From Microvirgula aerodenitrificans DSM 15089 (GTDB taxonomy: Bacteria > Pseudomonadota > Gammaproteobacteria > Burkholderiales > Aquaspirillaceae): a DNA stretch of 64,000 nucleotides. The position numbers were made by a program, and so were the translations under genes. Below are positions 17,407-27,138 of this stretch, in pieces (the stretch's first letter is position 1; every line of letters starts with the position of its first letter). The notes beneath the pieces are model-generated. The model saw only the letters and a program-made list of their open reading frames with translations. It did no database searches and had not been told where the DNA came from. The stretch spans positions 1 to 64,000 of the forward strand of contig NZ_JHVK01000016.1 in NCBI RefSeq assembly GCF_000620105.1, written 5' to 3'.

Positions 17407-18609
17407 TTACAGGATTTCGATAATGCCTGCCGCACCCATGCCGGTGCCGATGCACATCGTGACCATGCCATAGCCCTTCTGGCCGCTTTCACGCATCCCG
17501 TGCACCAGTGTCGCGGTGCGGATGGCGCCGGTTGCACCCAGCGGGTGACCGAGGGCGATGGCGCCGCCATTCGGGTTGATCTTGCTGGTATCCAGTTCCA
17601 GATCGCGAATCACTGCCAGCGCCTGCGCGGCAAAGGCTTCGTTCAGCTCGATCCACTTCAGGTCGTCCTGCTTCAGGCCGGCGTTTTCCAGCGCGGCCGG
17701 AATGGCCACCTTCGGGCCGATGCCCATGATCGACGGCGGCACGCCCTTGACGGCGAAGGACACATAGCGGCCCAGCGGCGTCAGGTTGAACTGCTTGAGC
17801 ACCTTTTCGCTGACCAGAATCACGGCGCCAGCGCCATCAGACATCTGCGAGCTGTTGCCGGCCGTAACCGAGCCCCTGGCATCGAACACGGTCTTCAGCT
17901 TGCCGAGGCCTTCCAGCGTGGTGTCCGGACGCGGGCCTTCATCGGTGTCCAGCGTCTTCTTCACGTATTCGACTTCGCCGGTCTTCAGGTTCGGCACGCG
18001 GTAGGTCACGTCCAGCGGGCTGATTTCCGCCTTGAACTTGCCGCCCTGGATCGCGGCGATGGCGCGGCGATGCGATTCCAGTGCAAACGCATCCTGGTCT
18101 TCACGCGACACCTTCCACTGCTGGGCCACCTTTTCCGCCGTCAGACCCATGCCGTAGGCAATCGCATAGTTCTCGTCACGGGCGAAGATTTCCGGATTCA
18201 GCGACACCTTGTTGCCCATCATCGGCACCATCGACATCGATTCGCTGCCGGCGGCGATGACCACGTCGGCCTCACCGGTACGGATGCGGTCGGCGGCGAT
18301 CTGCACCGCGTTGATGCCCGACGAGCAGTAGCGGTTGATGGTCAGGCCGCCGACGGTTTCCGGCAGGCCGGCCAGCAGCACGCCGATGCGCGCCATGTTC
18401 AGACCCTGTTCGGCTTCCGGGAACGCGCAGCCGACCACGACGTCATTGATCAGGTTCGGGTCCAGTTCCGGCACCTGGGCCAGCGCGCTCTTCAGCACGT
18501 GGGCCAGCATGTCATCCGGACGCACATTGCGCATCATGCCGCGCGGCGCCTTGCCGACCGGCGTGCGGGTCGTCGCGACGATATAGGCTTCTTGAATCTG
18601 TTTGCTCAT
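17407..18609 (-). CDS. fadA: Acetyl-CoA C-acyltransferase (thiolase)
   Basis: A 400-residue thiolase catalysing the last step of beta-oxidation, cleavage of 3-ketoacyl-CoA to acetyl-CoA and a shortened acyl-CoA. The start ATG 18609 (MSKQIQEAYIV) has GGAG upstream; a longer frame to 18648 lacks support. Active-site landmarks: NRYCSSG with the nucleophilic Cys near residue 90, GGAIALGHPLGATGA with the catalytic His, and CIGTGMGAA with the second Cys. It lies 70 bp downstream of the FadN-type gene on the same strand and is surely in one operon with it. The PsrA-like regulator and FadL nearby support fatty-acid degradation rather than a biosynthetic (PHB) thiolase. Confidence 0.92.
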   Translation of the reverse strand: MSKQIQEAYIVATTRTPVGKAPRGMMRNVRPDDMLAHVLKSALAQVPELDPNLINDVVVGCAFPEAEQGLNMARIGVLLAGLPETVGGLTINRYCSSGINAVQIAADRIRTGEADVVIAAGSESMSMVPMMGNKVSLNPEIFARDENYAIAYGMGLTAEKVAQQWKVSREDQDAFALESHRRAIAAIQGGKFKAEISPLDVTYRVPNLKTGEVEYVKKTLDTDEGPRPDTTLEGLGKLKTVFDARGSVTAGNSSQMSDGAGAVILVSEKVLKQFNLTPLGRYVSFAVKGVPPSIMGIGPKVAIPAALENAGLKQDDLKWIELNEAFAAQALAVIRDLELDTSKINPNGGAIALGHPLGATGAIRTATLVHGMRESGQKGYGMVTMCIGTGMGAAGIIEIL

Positions 18610-18679
18610 TTCAACACTCTCCGAATTCTGTTCGGGCCGGCGGCGCATCGCCTGCCGGCCGCAAAGCGGCTTGCCGGGC

Positions 18680-21055
18680 TCAGTTGCGCAGCGGCTTGCC
18701 GGTGGTCAGCATGTTGGCGATGCGGGCCTGGGTCAGCGGGTTCTTCAGCAGCGACAGGAAAGCCTTGCGCTCCAGGTCGAGGATCCACTGTTCGTCGACC
18801 AGGGTGCCGGCATCGACATCGCCGCCGGTCATCACGTCGGCAATCAGGCCGGCGATGGTGAAGTCGTGCTGGCTGATGAAGCGCCCTTCCAGCATGTTCA
18901 CCAGCTGGCCCTTGATCGAGGCGGCGCCACTGCGACCGGCAACCGGGAAGGCCTTGACCTTCAGCGGCGGACGGTAGCCGGCTTCGGCCAGCGCCAGTGC
19001 CTCGGACTTGGCGACATGCAGCAGTTCATAGGCGTTGAACACCACGGTATCGGTCTTGCGGAGGTAGCCGATTTCCTGGCCTTCCAGCGCGCTGGTGCCG
19101 ACCCTGGCGGTAGCGATGGCCATGAAGTAATCCTTCAGCGCGGCCAGCACGTCGCCCTTTGCCTGCTGCGCGGCGCGCAGCGCAAATTCCTTGCAACCGC
19201 CGCCGCCCGGCAGCAGGCCGACGCCCACTTCGACCAGACCGATATAGGTTTCCAGCCCTGCCACCACCTTGTCGGCGTGCATGACGAACTCGCAGCCGCC
19301 GCCGAATGCGTAGCCCTGGGTTGCCGCGACCACCGGGATCTGGCTATAGCGCAGGCGCATCGACGTGGCCTGGAACTGGTTGACGGTCGCGTCGATCGCG
19401 TCCCAGTCGCCCATCATGAAGGCCGGCATCATCGACTGCAGGTCGGCGCCGACCGAGAACGGGGCGTCCTCGTGCCAGATCACCAGTGCCTGGTACTGGT
19501 CTTCCGCCAGATCGATGGCCTTGTTCAGACCTTCGAGCACGGCCGGGCCAATAGCGTGGGCCTTGCTCAGGAACGACACCACCAGCACGCCGTCGCCGCT
19601 GGTGAAGGCGCGCACGCCGTCGTTCTCGAATACGGTCTCGCCGAGCTTCGGCGCGTTTTCGCCGAGCACGCGGGCCGGCGCCAGCTGACGCGCGTACACG
19701 TCCAGCGACGAACGCGGTACCAGGGTGTTCTTGGTCGCGCTGTATGAGCCTTCCGGGAAGTGCACGCCGGCACGGTTGCCGTCGAGTGCCCAGGCCGGCA
19801 GACCGGCGCTGCTCAGGGCGTTGCCGGCGGCACGGTCTTCGTCGATCCATTTGGCCACTTGCTGCCAGCCGGCGGATTGCCAGGTCTCGAACGGGCCGAC
19901 CGACCAGCCGAAGCCCCAGCGGATGGCCAGATCCAGATCGCGGGCGTTATCGGCGATATCGGCCAGGTGATAGCCGATGTAGTGGAACACGTCACGGAAG
20001 CATGCCCACAGGAACTGCGCCTGCGGATTCTGGCTTTCGCGCAGTTTCTTGAAACGGACGGCCGGGTCGGCTTCCTTCAGGATGGCCTTGACCGCGTCGT
20101 CGCCCTTCTGGCCGGCTTCGACATACTCGCCCTTTGCCGGGTCGAGCACGAACATCTGCTTGCCGTCCTTCTTGTAGATGCCCTGGCGGGTCTTCTGGCC
20201 CAGCGCGCCCTTTTCGATCAGCGCGGCCAGCCAGGCCGGGGTCTTGAACAGCGAGTGCCACGGGTCTTCCGGCAGGGTGTCCTGCATGGTCTTGACCACA
20301 TGGGCGAAGGTATCCAGGCCGACCACGTCGGCGGTACGGAAGGTCGCCGACTTCGGGCGGCCGAGGCGCGGGCCGGTCAGGTCGTCGACGACATCGAAAC
20401 GGATGCCGTATTTTTCGGCGTTGTGAATGGTCGCCAGCATCGAGAACACGCCGACGCGGTTGGCGACAAAGTTCGGCGTGTCCTTGGCGCGCACGACGCC
20501 CTTGCCGAGCGTGGTGACCAGGAAACGTTCGAGGTTGTCGAGAATGTGCGCATCGGACTGCGATGCGGCAATGATCTCGACCAGGTGCATGTAGCGCGGC
20601 GGATTGAAGAAGTGCACGCCGCAGAAGCGCGAGCGCACGTCAGCCGGGCAGGCATCGGCCAGCTTGTTGATCGACAGGCCGGAGGTATTGGTGGCGAAAA
20701 TCGTGTGTTCGCCAAGGTGCGGCGCCACCTTGTGGTACAGGTCGGACTTCCAGTCGATGCGTTCGGCGATCGCCTCGATAACCAGATCGCAATCCTTCAG
20801 CAGAGCCAGGTGTTCATCGTAGTTGGCCGGCGTGATGTAGTCGGCGCGGTCCTTGCCGGCCAGCGGCGCGGGCTTGAGCTTTTTCAGCCCGTCGATGGCC
20901 TTGCGGGCGATGGCGCTCTTGTCGCCTTCTTTCGCCGGCAGATCGAAAAGCAGGGTCGGGACCTTGGCGTTGACCAGATGTGCGGCGATCTGCGCCCCCA
21001 TCACTCCGGCGCCGAGCACGGCCACCTTGCGTACGATGAACTTGGATTGAGACAT
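18680..21055 (-). CDS. FadN-type 3-hydroxyacyl-CoA dehydrogenase / enoyl-CoA hydratase
   Basis: A 791-residue bifunctional beta-oxidation enzyme with the dehydrogenase first and the hydratase last, the order of Bacillus FadN rather than E. coli FadB/FadJ. The N-terminal Rossmann motif GAGVMGAQIAAHL (about 15-27) binds NAD; HFFNPPRYMHLVEI and the NRVGVF region are typical 3-hydroxyacyl-CoA dehydrogenase parts. The crotonase domain occupies about 490-720 with GYAFGGGCEF and the GLLPGGGG loop. ATG 21055 is preceded by GAGGAAACC. It heads the operon with the thiolase. A terminator separates it from fadL upstream, and no CAAAC-N4-GTTTG box was found in the 124-bp leader. Confidence 0.92.
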   Translation of the reverse strand: MSQSKFIVRKVAVLGAGVMGAQIAAHLVNAKVPTLLFDLPAKEGDKSAIARKAIDGLKKLKPAPLAGKDRADYITPANYDEHLALLKDCDLVIEAIAERIDWKSDLYHKVAPHLGEHTIFATNTSGLSINKLADACPADVRSRFCGVHFFNPPRYMHLVEIIAASQSDAHILDNLERFLVTTLGKGVVRAKDTPNFVANRVGVFSMLATIHNAEKYGIRFDVVDDLTGPRLGRPKSATFRTADVVGLDTFAHVVKTMQDTLPEDPWHSLFKTPAWLAALIEKGALGQKTRQGIYKKDGKQMFVLDPAKGEYVEAGQKGDDAVKAILKEADPAVRFKKLRESQNPQAQFLWACFRDVFHYIGYHLADIADNARDLDLAIRWGFGWSVGPFETWQSAGWQQVAKWIDEDRAAGNALSSAGLPAWALDGNRAGVHFPEGSYSATKNTLVPRSSLDVYARQLAPARVLGENAPKLGETVFENDGVRAFTSGDGVLVVSFLSKAHAIGPAVLEGLNKAIDLAEDQYQALVIWHEDAPFSVGADLQSMMPAFMMGDWDAIDATVNQFQATSMRLRYSQIPVVAATQGYAFGGGCEFVMHADKVVAGLETYIGLVEVGVGLLPGGGGCKEFALRAAQQAKGDVLAALKDYFMAIATARVGTSALEGQEIGYLRKTDTVVFNAYELLHVAKSEALALAEAGYRPPLKVKAFPVAGRSGAASIKGQLVNMLEGRFISQHDFTIAGLIADVMTGGDVDAGTLVDEQWILDLERKAFLSLLKNPLTQARIANMLTTGKPLRN

Positions 21056-21125
21056 GGTTTCCTCGGTTGCAGTGTTGCTCTCAAACAGTGACGAAAGCCG
21101 TCATGCGCTTTCGTCGCGGAAAATC

Positions 21126-21154
21126 GGACCGGGCCGGCCCCTCCGGCCCGGTCC
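21126..21154 (-). terminator. Terminator of fadL
   Basis: A 12-bp perfect G+C-rich inverted repeat (arms 21126-21137 and 21143-21154), followed on the minus strand by GATTTTCC. It lies 25 bases after the fadL stop. Confidence 0.75.
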
Positions 21155-21179
21155 TGCCACGCCTGAACCTGATACGGGA

Positions 21180-22598
21180 TCAGAAGGCGCGGTTGTACTG
21201 GATACCCACCATGTGGATGCTGGTCTTGTACTGACCCTTGGTGGTTTCGCCGTTGCCGGTGCAGCTGGTCGAAACCGGCGTGCAACTGTCGGTGTAGTTC
21301 ACGTTGGCGTTGGCGAAGTTCACGTAGGTGTACGCAAAGTCCAGCGAGTCGAGCTTGGTGACCTGATAGTTGCCGCCGAGCGAGAACAGCCAGCGGTTGC
21401 TGTCCGGCAGGGCCGAGTGACGCAGGTTGTCATTGCTGACCGGCGACTGGTCATAGGCGATACCGCTGCGGAACAGCAGTGCGTCGTTGTAACGATAGTT
21501 CGCGCCGACCGACACCTTGTAGGTATTGCGCCAGTTCTGACGCACGACGAAGTCACCCTCGCCAGCGGTGTTGAAGTTGACGTCGATGCTCTTCATCTGC
21601 GAGTGGCGGGTCCAGGTCACATCGCTCATGACCGCCCACTTGTCGTTGATCTGATGGAAGCCGTTGATCGACACCGCTTCCGGCGTCTTCACGTCCACCG
21701 TGGCGTCGCTGTCCGGATGCTTGCTGTTCAGCCTGCTGTTGATTGCACCCTGAAGCGCCCCCGGGACGGCACTCGTCATGTTCACGCCGCTGAAGTCCCA
21801 GTTTGCCGAGCCGCGCAGCTTCTGGCTGATGGCCGAGCGGTAGGCAATGCCGAAGCGGGTGTTCTCGTCCAGCGTGTACATGTAGCCGAGGTTGAAGCCG
21901 TAGCCCCAGTCGTTGCCCTTGATCTTGATGGTACCGGCGCCGGAGATCGCCCCGGCATTGATCAGGTTGGTGATCGCCGACGAAGCCGGGCCAAACGCAC
22001 CGGCTGCCGCGCCCATGCGCAGACCGGTCACCGCATCGGAGGCCTTGTCGAGTTCCGCGTTCATGTACTGCGCCGACACGCCGAAGCCGAAGCTGTGGTG
22101 GTCGTTGAGCTTGAACGAGATCGACGGGTTGATGTTGATGGTCATCAGGTCGATCTTGGTCAGACCGTAGCGGCCGACCCAGTCGCCGCCGTAGTCGAGC
22201 GAGGCGCCATACGGCACGAACATGCCAATGCCGGCCGTGATCTGGTCATTGATCTGGTGCGTCAGGTACATCGACGGCGCCACCACGATGTCCGGCGCGA
22301 ACGAACCGCCATCACCGCCGCCGGTCGGGCGCTTCAGGTAGTTGGTCGAGCCCTTGTCACTGTAGTCCGAATTCGGCAGCACGAAGGTCAGGCCGCCGGA
22401 GAACTGGGTGCCCTGCAGCCGCGACATGCCGGCCGGGTTGTAGAAAATGGTGGACGCGTCAGCGGCTTCCGCGCCGCTGGCGAACGCCGTGCCCTGTGCC
22501 GACACGCTTTGCGAGCCAAAGTGGTAACCCGAGGCCAGCGCGATCGCCGGTGCCCCGCCCATCATTGCCACCAGCAGGCTAAGATTTTTGATCTTCAT
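21180..22598 (-). CDS. fadL: FadL-type long-chain fatty acid outer-membrane transporter
   Basis: A 472-residue outer-membrane beta-barrel. The start is ATG 22598 (MKIKNLSLL) with GAGGAA upstream; the open frame continues to 22733 but without a ribosome binding site. A signal peptide (about 1-22, ending ALAS) precedes the FadL N-terminal plug: GYHFGSQSVSAQGTAFASGAEAADASTIFYNPAGMSRL, where the NPAGMSRL motif is the family signature. The protein ends in an aromatic-terminated strand (YNRAF), as expected for BAM recognition. It imports long-chain fatty acids for the downstream oxidation genes. Two PsrA-like boxes lie in its leader, so induction by fatty acids is likely. Confidence 0.93.
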   Translation of the reverse strand: MKIKNLSLLVAMMGGAPAIALASGYHFGSQSVSAQGTAFASGAEAADASTIFYNPAGMSRLQGTQFSGGLTFVLPNSDYSDKGSTNYLKRPTGGGDGGSFAPDIVVAPSMYLTHQINDQITAGIGMFVPYGASLDYGGDWVGRYGLTKIDLMTININPSISFKLNDHHSFGFGVSAQYMNAELDKASDAVTGLRMGAAAGAFGPASSAITNLINAGAISGAGTIKIKGNDWGYGFNLGYMYTLDENTRFGIAYRSAISQKLRGSANWDFSGVNMTSAVPGALQGAINSRLNSKHPDSDATVDVKTPEAVSINGFHQINDKWAVMSDVTWTRHSQMKSIDVNFNTAGEGDFVVRQNWRNTYKVSVGANYRYNDALLFRSGIAYDQSPVSNDNLRHSALPDSNRWLFSLGGNYQVTKLDSLDFAYTYVNFANANVNYTDSCTPVSTSCTGNGETTKGQYKTSIHMVGIQYNRAF

Positions 22599-22655
22599 GC
22601 ATCGTTCCTCATCTAGAGCGGATCTAACGAATCTTGGTTTTATATTCAGGCGTAC

Positions 22656-22675
22656 TATCAAACAATCGTTTGATA
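22656..22675. promoter_or_regulatory. PsrA-like operator 1 (fadL leader)
   Basis: A perfect 8-4-8 inverted repeat TATCAAAC-AATC-GTTTGATA, 58 bp upstream of the fadL start. It fits the published PsrA consensus (G/C)AAAC-N2-4-GTTT(G/C). Confidence 0.75.
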
Positions 22676-22739
22676 TCGTCCTGTCGTCGATACTATCACT
22701 GTCGTTCAGTAATGACAGCGGTTTTTCGAGCAATTATTC

Positions 22740-22753
22740 CAAACGTTCGTTTC
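22740..22753. promoter_or_regulatory. PsrA-like operator 2 (fadL leader)
   Basis: CAAAC-GTTC-GTTTC: same half-sites and 4-bp spacing as operator 1, with one changed end base, 142 bp upstream of fadL. Confidence 0.6.
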
Positions 22754-22889
22754 ATCCTTTATGCATGAGCATTTGCTGCCAGACATCCCGTTCACACGTT
22801 CACAAGCGAACCGGATTGTCTGACAGCCTTGCGTAATCCATCATCATGGAGGCCAGTGGGCGTATCACTTTTACAACACCCGGTTTTTC

Positions 22890-23588
22890 CTACTCCGGCA
22901 TCGGCGCCGTCAGCCCCGCAATCACGTATGGCAGCAGGTGACGGGCGACAATGTCCGGGTCGCGTGCCGACACGATCTGTTGCTTCTTGATAAACACTTT
23001 CAGCACGTCATTGCCGGCAAAGGCATTGAACATCAGACTGAAACTGAAATGCAGCCGCCAGGCCAGCTCCTCGATGCCGAGTTCCGGCAGCACTTTGGAA
23101 AACGCCCGGCTGTAACGTTTGACGAACTCGCTGTGGTCGGCCGGAATCGCCTCGCGCAACATCTTGTGGTTCTCGATGAAGGTGCGCGACAGCAGACGCA
23201 CAAACAGCGCGCCGCCCCGGGTCGGGTCCCTGGACATCGCCAGCGACGGACGGATGAAGCCGTATACCAGCGCTTCGACCGTCAGTGGCTTGCCCTGTGC
23301 CTCGAGCCGGTCCAGCTCTTCGATGCACTGCCGGTTCCACGGTGCCAGCCGGCGAATGACGGCCTGTTGCAGCAGTGCATCCTTGGAACCAAAGTGATAG
23401 TTGACGGCGGCCAGATTGACCTCCGCCTGCTGCGTGATCAGACGCAGCGAGGTCGCATCGAATCCATGCTCGATAAACAGCTTTTCAGCCACATCGAGGA
23501 TGCGTGTCGCGGTATCGGGCCTGTTGACTTCCACACTGTCCTGCTCTTCCCTGCCCAGCGATTCGGTATCCACTAGGGATTCATTCAT
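22890..23588 (-). CDS. PsrA-like TetR fatty-acid regulator
   Basis: A 232-residue TetR-family repressor starting at ATG 23588 (an upstream TTG two codons earlier is less likely). The DNA-binding region, about 28-75, reads ATRILDVAEKLFIEHGF, TSLRLITQQAEVNLAAVNYHFGSKDALLQQAV, closely matching Pseudomonas PsrA. The C-terminal ligand domain would bind long-chain acyl-CoA or fatty acid. Three copies of a PsrA-type palindrome surround it: two before fadL and one overlapping its own leader. It is therefore very probably autoregulated and controls fadL. It lies upstream of fadL on the same strand with about 290 bp of regulatory DNA between. Confidence 0.87.
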   Translation of the reverse strand: MNESLVDTESLGREEQDSVEVNRPDTATRILDVAEKLFIEHGFDATSLRLITQQAEVNLAAVNYHFGSKDALLQQAVIRRLAPWNRQCIEELDRLEAQGKPLTVEALVYGFIRPSLAMSRDPTRGGALFVRLLSRTFIENHKMLREAIPADHSEFVKRYSRAFSKVLPELGIEELAWRLHFSFSLMFNAFAGNDVLKVFIKKQQIVSARDPDIVARHLLPYVIAGLTAPMPE

Positions 23589-23596
23589 TATCAATC

Positions 23597-23610
23597 CAAA
23601 CGGTTGTTTG
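23597..23610. promoter_or_regulatory. PsrA-like operator 3 (autoregulatory)
   Basis: CAAAC-GGTT-GTTTG, nine bases upstream of the regulator start codon; occupancy would block its own transcription or translation start region. Confidence 0.72.
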
Positions 23611-23650
23611 AAACTTACGTTTTAATTTTGCGAGTGTCAAGCCACATGCC

Positions 23651-23686
23651 AAAAAAATCGGGCCACCCGAAGGGGGCGGCCCGATT
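23651..23686 (-). terminator. Terminator of the VOC gene
   Basis: Arms AATCGGGCC (23656-23664) and GGCCCGATT (23678-23686). On the minus strand the hairpin is followed by a T7 run. It separates the VOC gene from the psrA-like gene. Confidence 0.88.
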
Positions 23687-23731
23687 ATCGCAATGAAACA
23701 CTTGTTTGTCAGACAAAAGACCGCATGGACA

Positions 23732-24157
23732 CTAGCGAAGCTTGGCAGCCAGCCACGAGTAATCATAGCTGGTGATCTCGAACGGGTTGCCGTCCGGGTC
23801 GACAAAATAGAACGACCAGGCCAGCTTGTGATCGACGATGCAGTCACGCGCCAGATAGCGCCCGTCGGTCGCCAGCACCCGCTCCCCGGCCAGCTTGTCG
23901 ATCCAGGCCAGGAAATCCGCCCCACCGACCGAAAACGCAATCACCGAGTGCGACGGGGCGGCATCCACCTTCTCGAACAGGGCCAGATGCACGGTATTGC
24001 CGGAGTTGAACAGCGTCAGCGGCCCGCTTGGCGCCTGTGCCCAGGCGGCAAAGCGCGGGTCCGGCGACAGGCCGAGGGTACGCTGGTACCAGACGGCCGA
24101 AGCCGCCCGGTCTTTCACCCAGACGTGGATATGGTCAATGACGGAAAGCTTGGGCAT
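23732..24157 (-). CDS. VOC/glyoxalase family protein
   Basis: A 141-residue vicinal-oxygen-chelate protein made of two beta-alpha-beta-beta-beta modules: VIDHIHVWVKDRAASAVWYQRTLG at the start and FYFVDPDGNPFEITSYDY at the end, the latter carrying the metal-ligand Glu. Family members act as dioxygenases, glyoxalases or antibiotic-binding resistance proteins. The reaction cannot be chosen from sequence alone. It starts five bases upstream of the end of uvrA, on the same strand, so it may be read from the uvrA transcript. Confidence 0.85.
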   Translation of the reverse strand: MPKLSVIDHIHVWVKDRAASAVWYQRTLGLSPDPRFAAWAQAPSGPLTLFNSGNTVHLALFEKVDAAPSHSVIAFSVGGADFLAWIDKLAGERVLATDGRYLARDCIVDHKLAWSFYFVDPDGNPFEITSYDYSWLAAKLR

Positions 24158-24162
24158 TGTCG

Positions 24163-26988
24163 TTATCGTTGTGGAGTCAGGACTTTTTTCAGGTAATGAC
24201 CGGTAAAGCTGTCCGGATGTTCGGCCACCGTTTCCGGTGTGCCGGCAACCAGGATGCGCCCGCCGCCATCGCCGCCTTCAGGACCGAGGTCGACCACCCA
24301 GTCGGCAGTCTTGATCACGTCCAGGTTATGTTCGATCACCACCACCGTGTTGCCGTTCTCGCGCAGGCGACGCAGCACTTTCAACAGTAGATCAATGTCA
24401 TGGAAATGCAGCCCGGTCGTCGGCTCGTCGAGAATATACAGGGTCCGGCCGGTGTCGCGCTTGCTCAGTTCCAGCGCCAGCTTCACCCGCTGCGCCTCGC
24501 CACCGGACAGCGTGGTCGCGCTCTGTCCCAGCCGGATATAGCCGAGGCCGACATCCATCAGCGTCGACAGCTTGCGCGCCACTGACGGCACGGCGGCAAA
24601 GAACGCAAGCGCCTGCTCGACGGTCATGTCCAGCACCTCGTGGATGCTCTTGCCCTTGTAGTGCACTTCCAGCGTTTCGCGGTTGTAGCGCTTGCCGTGG
24701 CAGACATCGCACGGCACGTACACATCCGGCAGGAAATGCATCTCGACTTTCAGCACCCCGTCGCCCTGGCAGGCCTCGCACCGGCCGCCCTTGACGTTGA
24801 AACTGAAGCGGCCCGGGCCGTAACCGCGCTCGCGCGAGGTCGGTACGCCGGCATACAGCTCGCGGATCGGCGTGAACATGCCGGTATAGGTCGCCGGGTT
24901 GGAACGCGGCGTACGGCCGATCGGGCTCTGGTCGACATTGATGACCTTGTCGAAGAACTCCATGCCGGTGATGTCGTCATGCGCAGCCGGTTCGGAACTG
25001 GCACCGTTCAGCTCGCGCGCCGCGGCCGCGTACAGCGTATCGTTGATCAGCGTCGACTTGCCCGAGCCGGACACGCCGGTCACGCAGGTCAGCAGGCCGA
25101 CCGGCACTTCCAGGTCGACATGCTTCAGGTTGTTGCCGGTCGCGCCGAGCACGCGCAGCAGCCGCTCCGGATCGGGCGGACGGCGCGCGTCCGGCATCTC
25201 GATGGTGCGGCGGCCGGACAGGAACTGGCCGGTCACCGAGTCGGGGCAGGCCGCGACTTCGGACGGCAGGCCGGCCATCAGCACGTGGCCGCCATGCTCG
25301 CCGGCACCCGGCCCCATGTCGACCAGATAGTCGGCAGCACGAATGGCATCTTCGTCGTGCTCGACCACGATCACGCTGTTGCCAAGGTCGCGCAAGCGCA
25401 TCAGCGTGGCCAGCAGCCGGTCGTTGTCGCGCTGGTGCAGGCCGATGGACGGCTCGTCGAGCACATACATCACCCCGGTCAGCCCGGAACCGATCTGGCT
25501 GGCCAGCCGGATACGCTGCGCCTCGCCGCCGGACAGGGTGTCGGCCGAGCGGTCCAGCGACAGGTAGTCGAGGCCGACATTGTTCAGGAAGCCGAGACGA
25601 TCGCGGATTTCCTTGACGATTTTTTCCGCCACCGCCTGTTTCTGGCCGGTAAAGGCCAGCGAGTCGAACCACGACAGCGTGACTTTCAGCGGCAACTGGT
25701 TCAGCTCATGCAGCGTGCGATCGGCCACGCGGACATTGCGCGCCTCCTTGCGCAGGCGGGTGCCATGGCAGTGCGGGCACGGCTGGTTGGCCTGGTACTT
25801 GGCCAGTTCCTCGCGCACCGCCTGCGAATCGGTCTCGCGGTAGCGGCGTTCGAGGTTCGGGATGATGCCCTCGAACGGATGCTCGCGCGTGACCTTGGCC
25901 CCGCGCTCGTTCACGTAGATGAACGGGATCGCTTCACGGCCGGAACCGTGCAGCACCACGTGGCGCACCTTCTCCGGCAGCATCTCGAACGGCAGGTCGA
26001 TCTCGAAGCCATAGTGCATGGCCAGCGACTGCAGCATCTGGTAGTAGAACTGGTTGCGCTTGTCCCAGCCCTTGATCGCGCCGGCCGCCAGCGACAGTGT
26101 CGGGTGCGCGGCCACACGGCGCGGATCGAAGAAGGTGATGTGGCCCAGCCCGTCGCAATGCGGGCACGCCCCCATCGGATTGTTGAAGCTGAACAGGCGC
26201 GGTTCCAGCTCCGGCAGGCTGTAGCTGCAAACCGGACAGGCGAACTTGGACGAGAACCAGTACTCCTTGCCGCTGTCCATCTCCATCGCGATCGCCCGGC
26301 CTTCGGCATGGCGCAGCGCGGTTTCAAACGACTCGGCCAGACGCTGCTTCATGTCCTCGCGGACCTTCAGCCGGTCGACCACGACCTCGACGGTATGCTT
26401 CTTGTTCTTGTCCAGTTTGGGCACGGCGTCGATCTCGCAGACCTCGCCATCGACCCGCACCCGGACAAAGCCCTGCGCGCGCAGTTCGTCGAACAGGTCG
26501 AGCTGCTCACCCTTGCGCTCGACCACCAGCGGCGCCAGGATCATCAGCCGGGTCTCGGCCGGCAGCGCCAGCGCGTGGTCGACCATCTGGCTGACGGTTT
26601 GCGACTCCAGCGGCCGGTCGTGATCGGGACAGTACGGCGTGCCGACGCGGGCGAACAGCAGGCGCAGGTAGTCGTGGATCTCGGTGACGGTGCCGACGGT
26701 GGAGCGCGGGTTGTGACTGGTGGCCTTCTGCTCGATCGAAATCGCCGGGCTCAGGCCCTCGATCAGATCGACGTCCGGTTTCTCCATCAGTTGCAGGAAC
26801 TGCCGTGCGTAGGCGGAAAGCGACTCGACATAGCGCCGCTGACCCTCCGCGTACAGCGTGTCGAAGGCGAGCGAAGATTTGCCGGAACCGGACAGGCCGG
26901 TAATCACGATCAGCTTGTGGCGGGGCAGGTCGAGATTGACGTTCTTCAGATTGTGCGTACGGGCGCCGCGAATGCGAATGCTATCCAT
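24163..26988 (-). CDS. uvrA: Excinuclease ABC subunit A
   Basis: A 941-residue UvrA, the damage-recognition ATPase of nucleotide excision repair, working with UvrB in the cytoplasm. Start ATG 26988 ([16 protein letters not shown]) follows GAGAG; the frame to 27060 is not needed. Both ABC modules are complete: Walker [11 protein letters not shown] near residue 30 and [11 protein letters not shown] in the second half, two ABC signatures LSGGEAQR, and zinc-binding CPVC...CPHC and CEAC...CDVC segments. It diverges from a YajR-like gene followed by ssb, a common repair-gene neighbourhood in proteobacteria. A convincing LexA box was not found. Confidence 0.97.
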   Translation of the reverse strand: MDSIRIRGARTHNLKNVNLDLPRHKLIVITGLSGSGKSSLAFDTLYAEGQRRYVESLSAYARQFLQLMEKPDVDLIEGLSPAISIEQKATSHNPRSTVGTVTEIHDYLRLLFARVGTPYCPDHDRPLESQTVSQMVDHALALPAETRLMILAPLVVERKGEQLDLFDELRAQGFVRVRVDGEVCEIDAVPKLDKNKKHTVEVVVDRLKVREDMKQRLAESFETALRHAEGRAIAMEMDSGKEYWFSSKFACPVCSYSLPELEPRLFSFNNPMGACPHCDGLGHITFFDPRRVAAHPTLSLAAGAIKGWDKRNQFYYQMLQSLAMHYGFEIDLPFEMLPEKVRHVVLHGSGREAIPFIYVNERGAKVTREHPFEGIIPNLERRYRETDSQAVREELAKYQANQPCPHCHGTRLRKEARNVRVADRTLHELNQLPLKVTLSWFDSLAFTGQKQAVAEKIVKEIRDRLGFLNNVGLDYLSLDRSADTLSGGEAQRIRLASQIGSGLTGVMYVLDEPSIGLHQRDNDRLLATLMRLRDLGNSVIVVEHDEDAIRAADYLVDMGPGAGEHGGHVLMAGLPSEVAACPDSVTGQFLSGRRTIEMPDARRPPDPERLLRVLGATGNNLKHVDLEVPVGLLTCVTGVSGSGKSTLINDTLYAAAARELNGASSEPAAHDDITGMEFFDKVINVDQSPIGRTPRSNPATYTGMFTPIRELYAGVPTSRERGYGPGRFSFNVKGGRCEACQGDGVLKVEMHFLPDVYVPCDVCHGKRYNRETLEVHYKGKSIHEVLDMTVEQALAFFAAVPSVARKLSTLMDVGLGYIRLGQSATTLSGGEAQRVKLALELSKRDTGRTLYILDEPTTGLHFHDIDLLLKVLRRLRENGNTVVVIEHNLDVIKTADWVVDLGPEGGDGGGRILVAGTPETVAEHPDSFTGHYLKKVLTPQR

Positions 26989-27138
26989 GAAGCTCTCAAG
27001 CTGGCAAAGCAACCTGTTAATATACCGGAAATCACTGCCGCAGCCATGCAAGCCGCTCAATCGGTCGCTGGCGGCGGTGTCCGATCCCCTTCCGATACGT
27101 CGCTGGCCGACGCCTGTGCAACTCGTCTGAACATCAAT

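Noticed and set aside
24640..27138. Long plus-strand extension of the YajR-like gene through uvrA
   Set aside because: It is the reverse complement of uvrA. The transporter aligns with YajR only from ATG 27139.
26989..27138. LexA (SOS) box in the uvrA leader
   Set aside because: GTATATTAACAG on the minus strand has one good half-site, but the opposite CTG half is absent at the required spacing.
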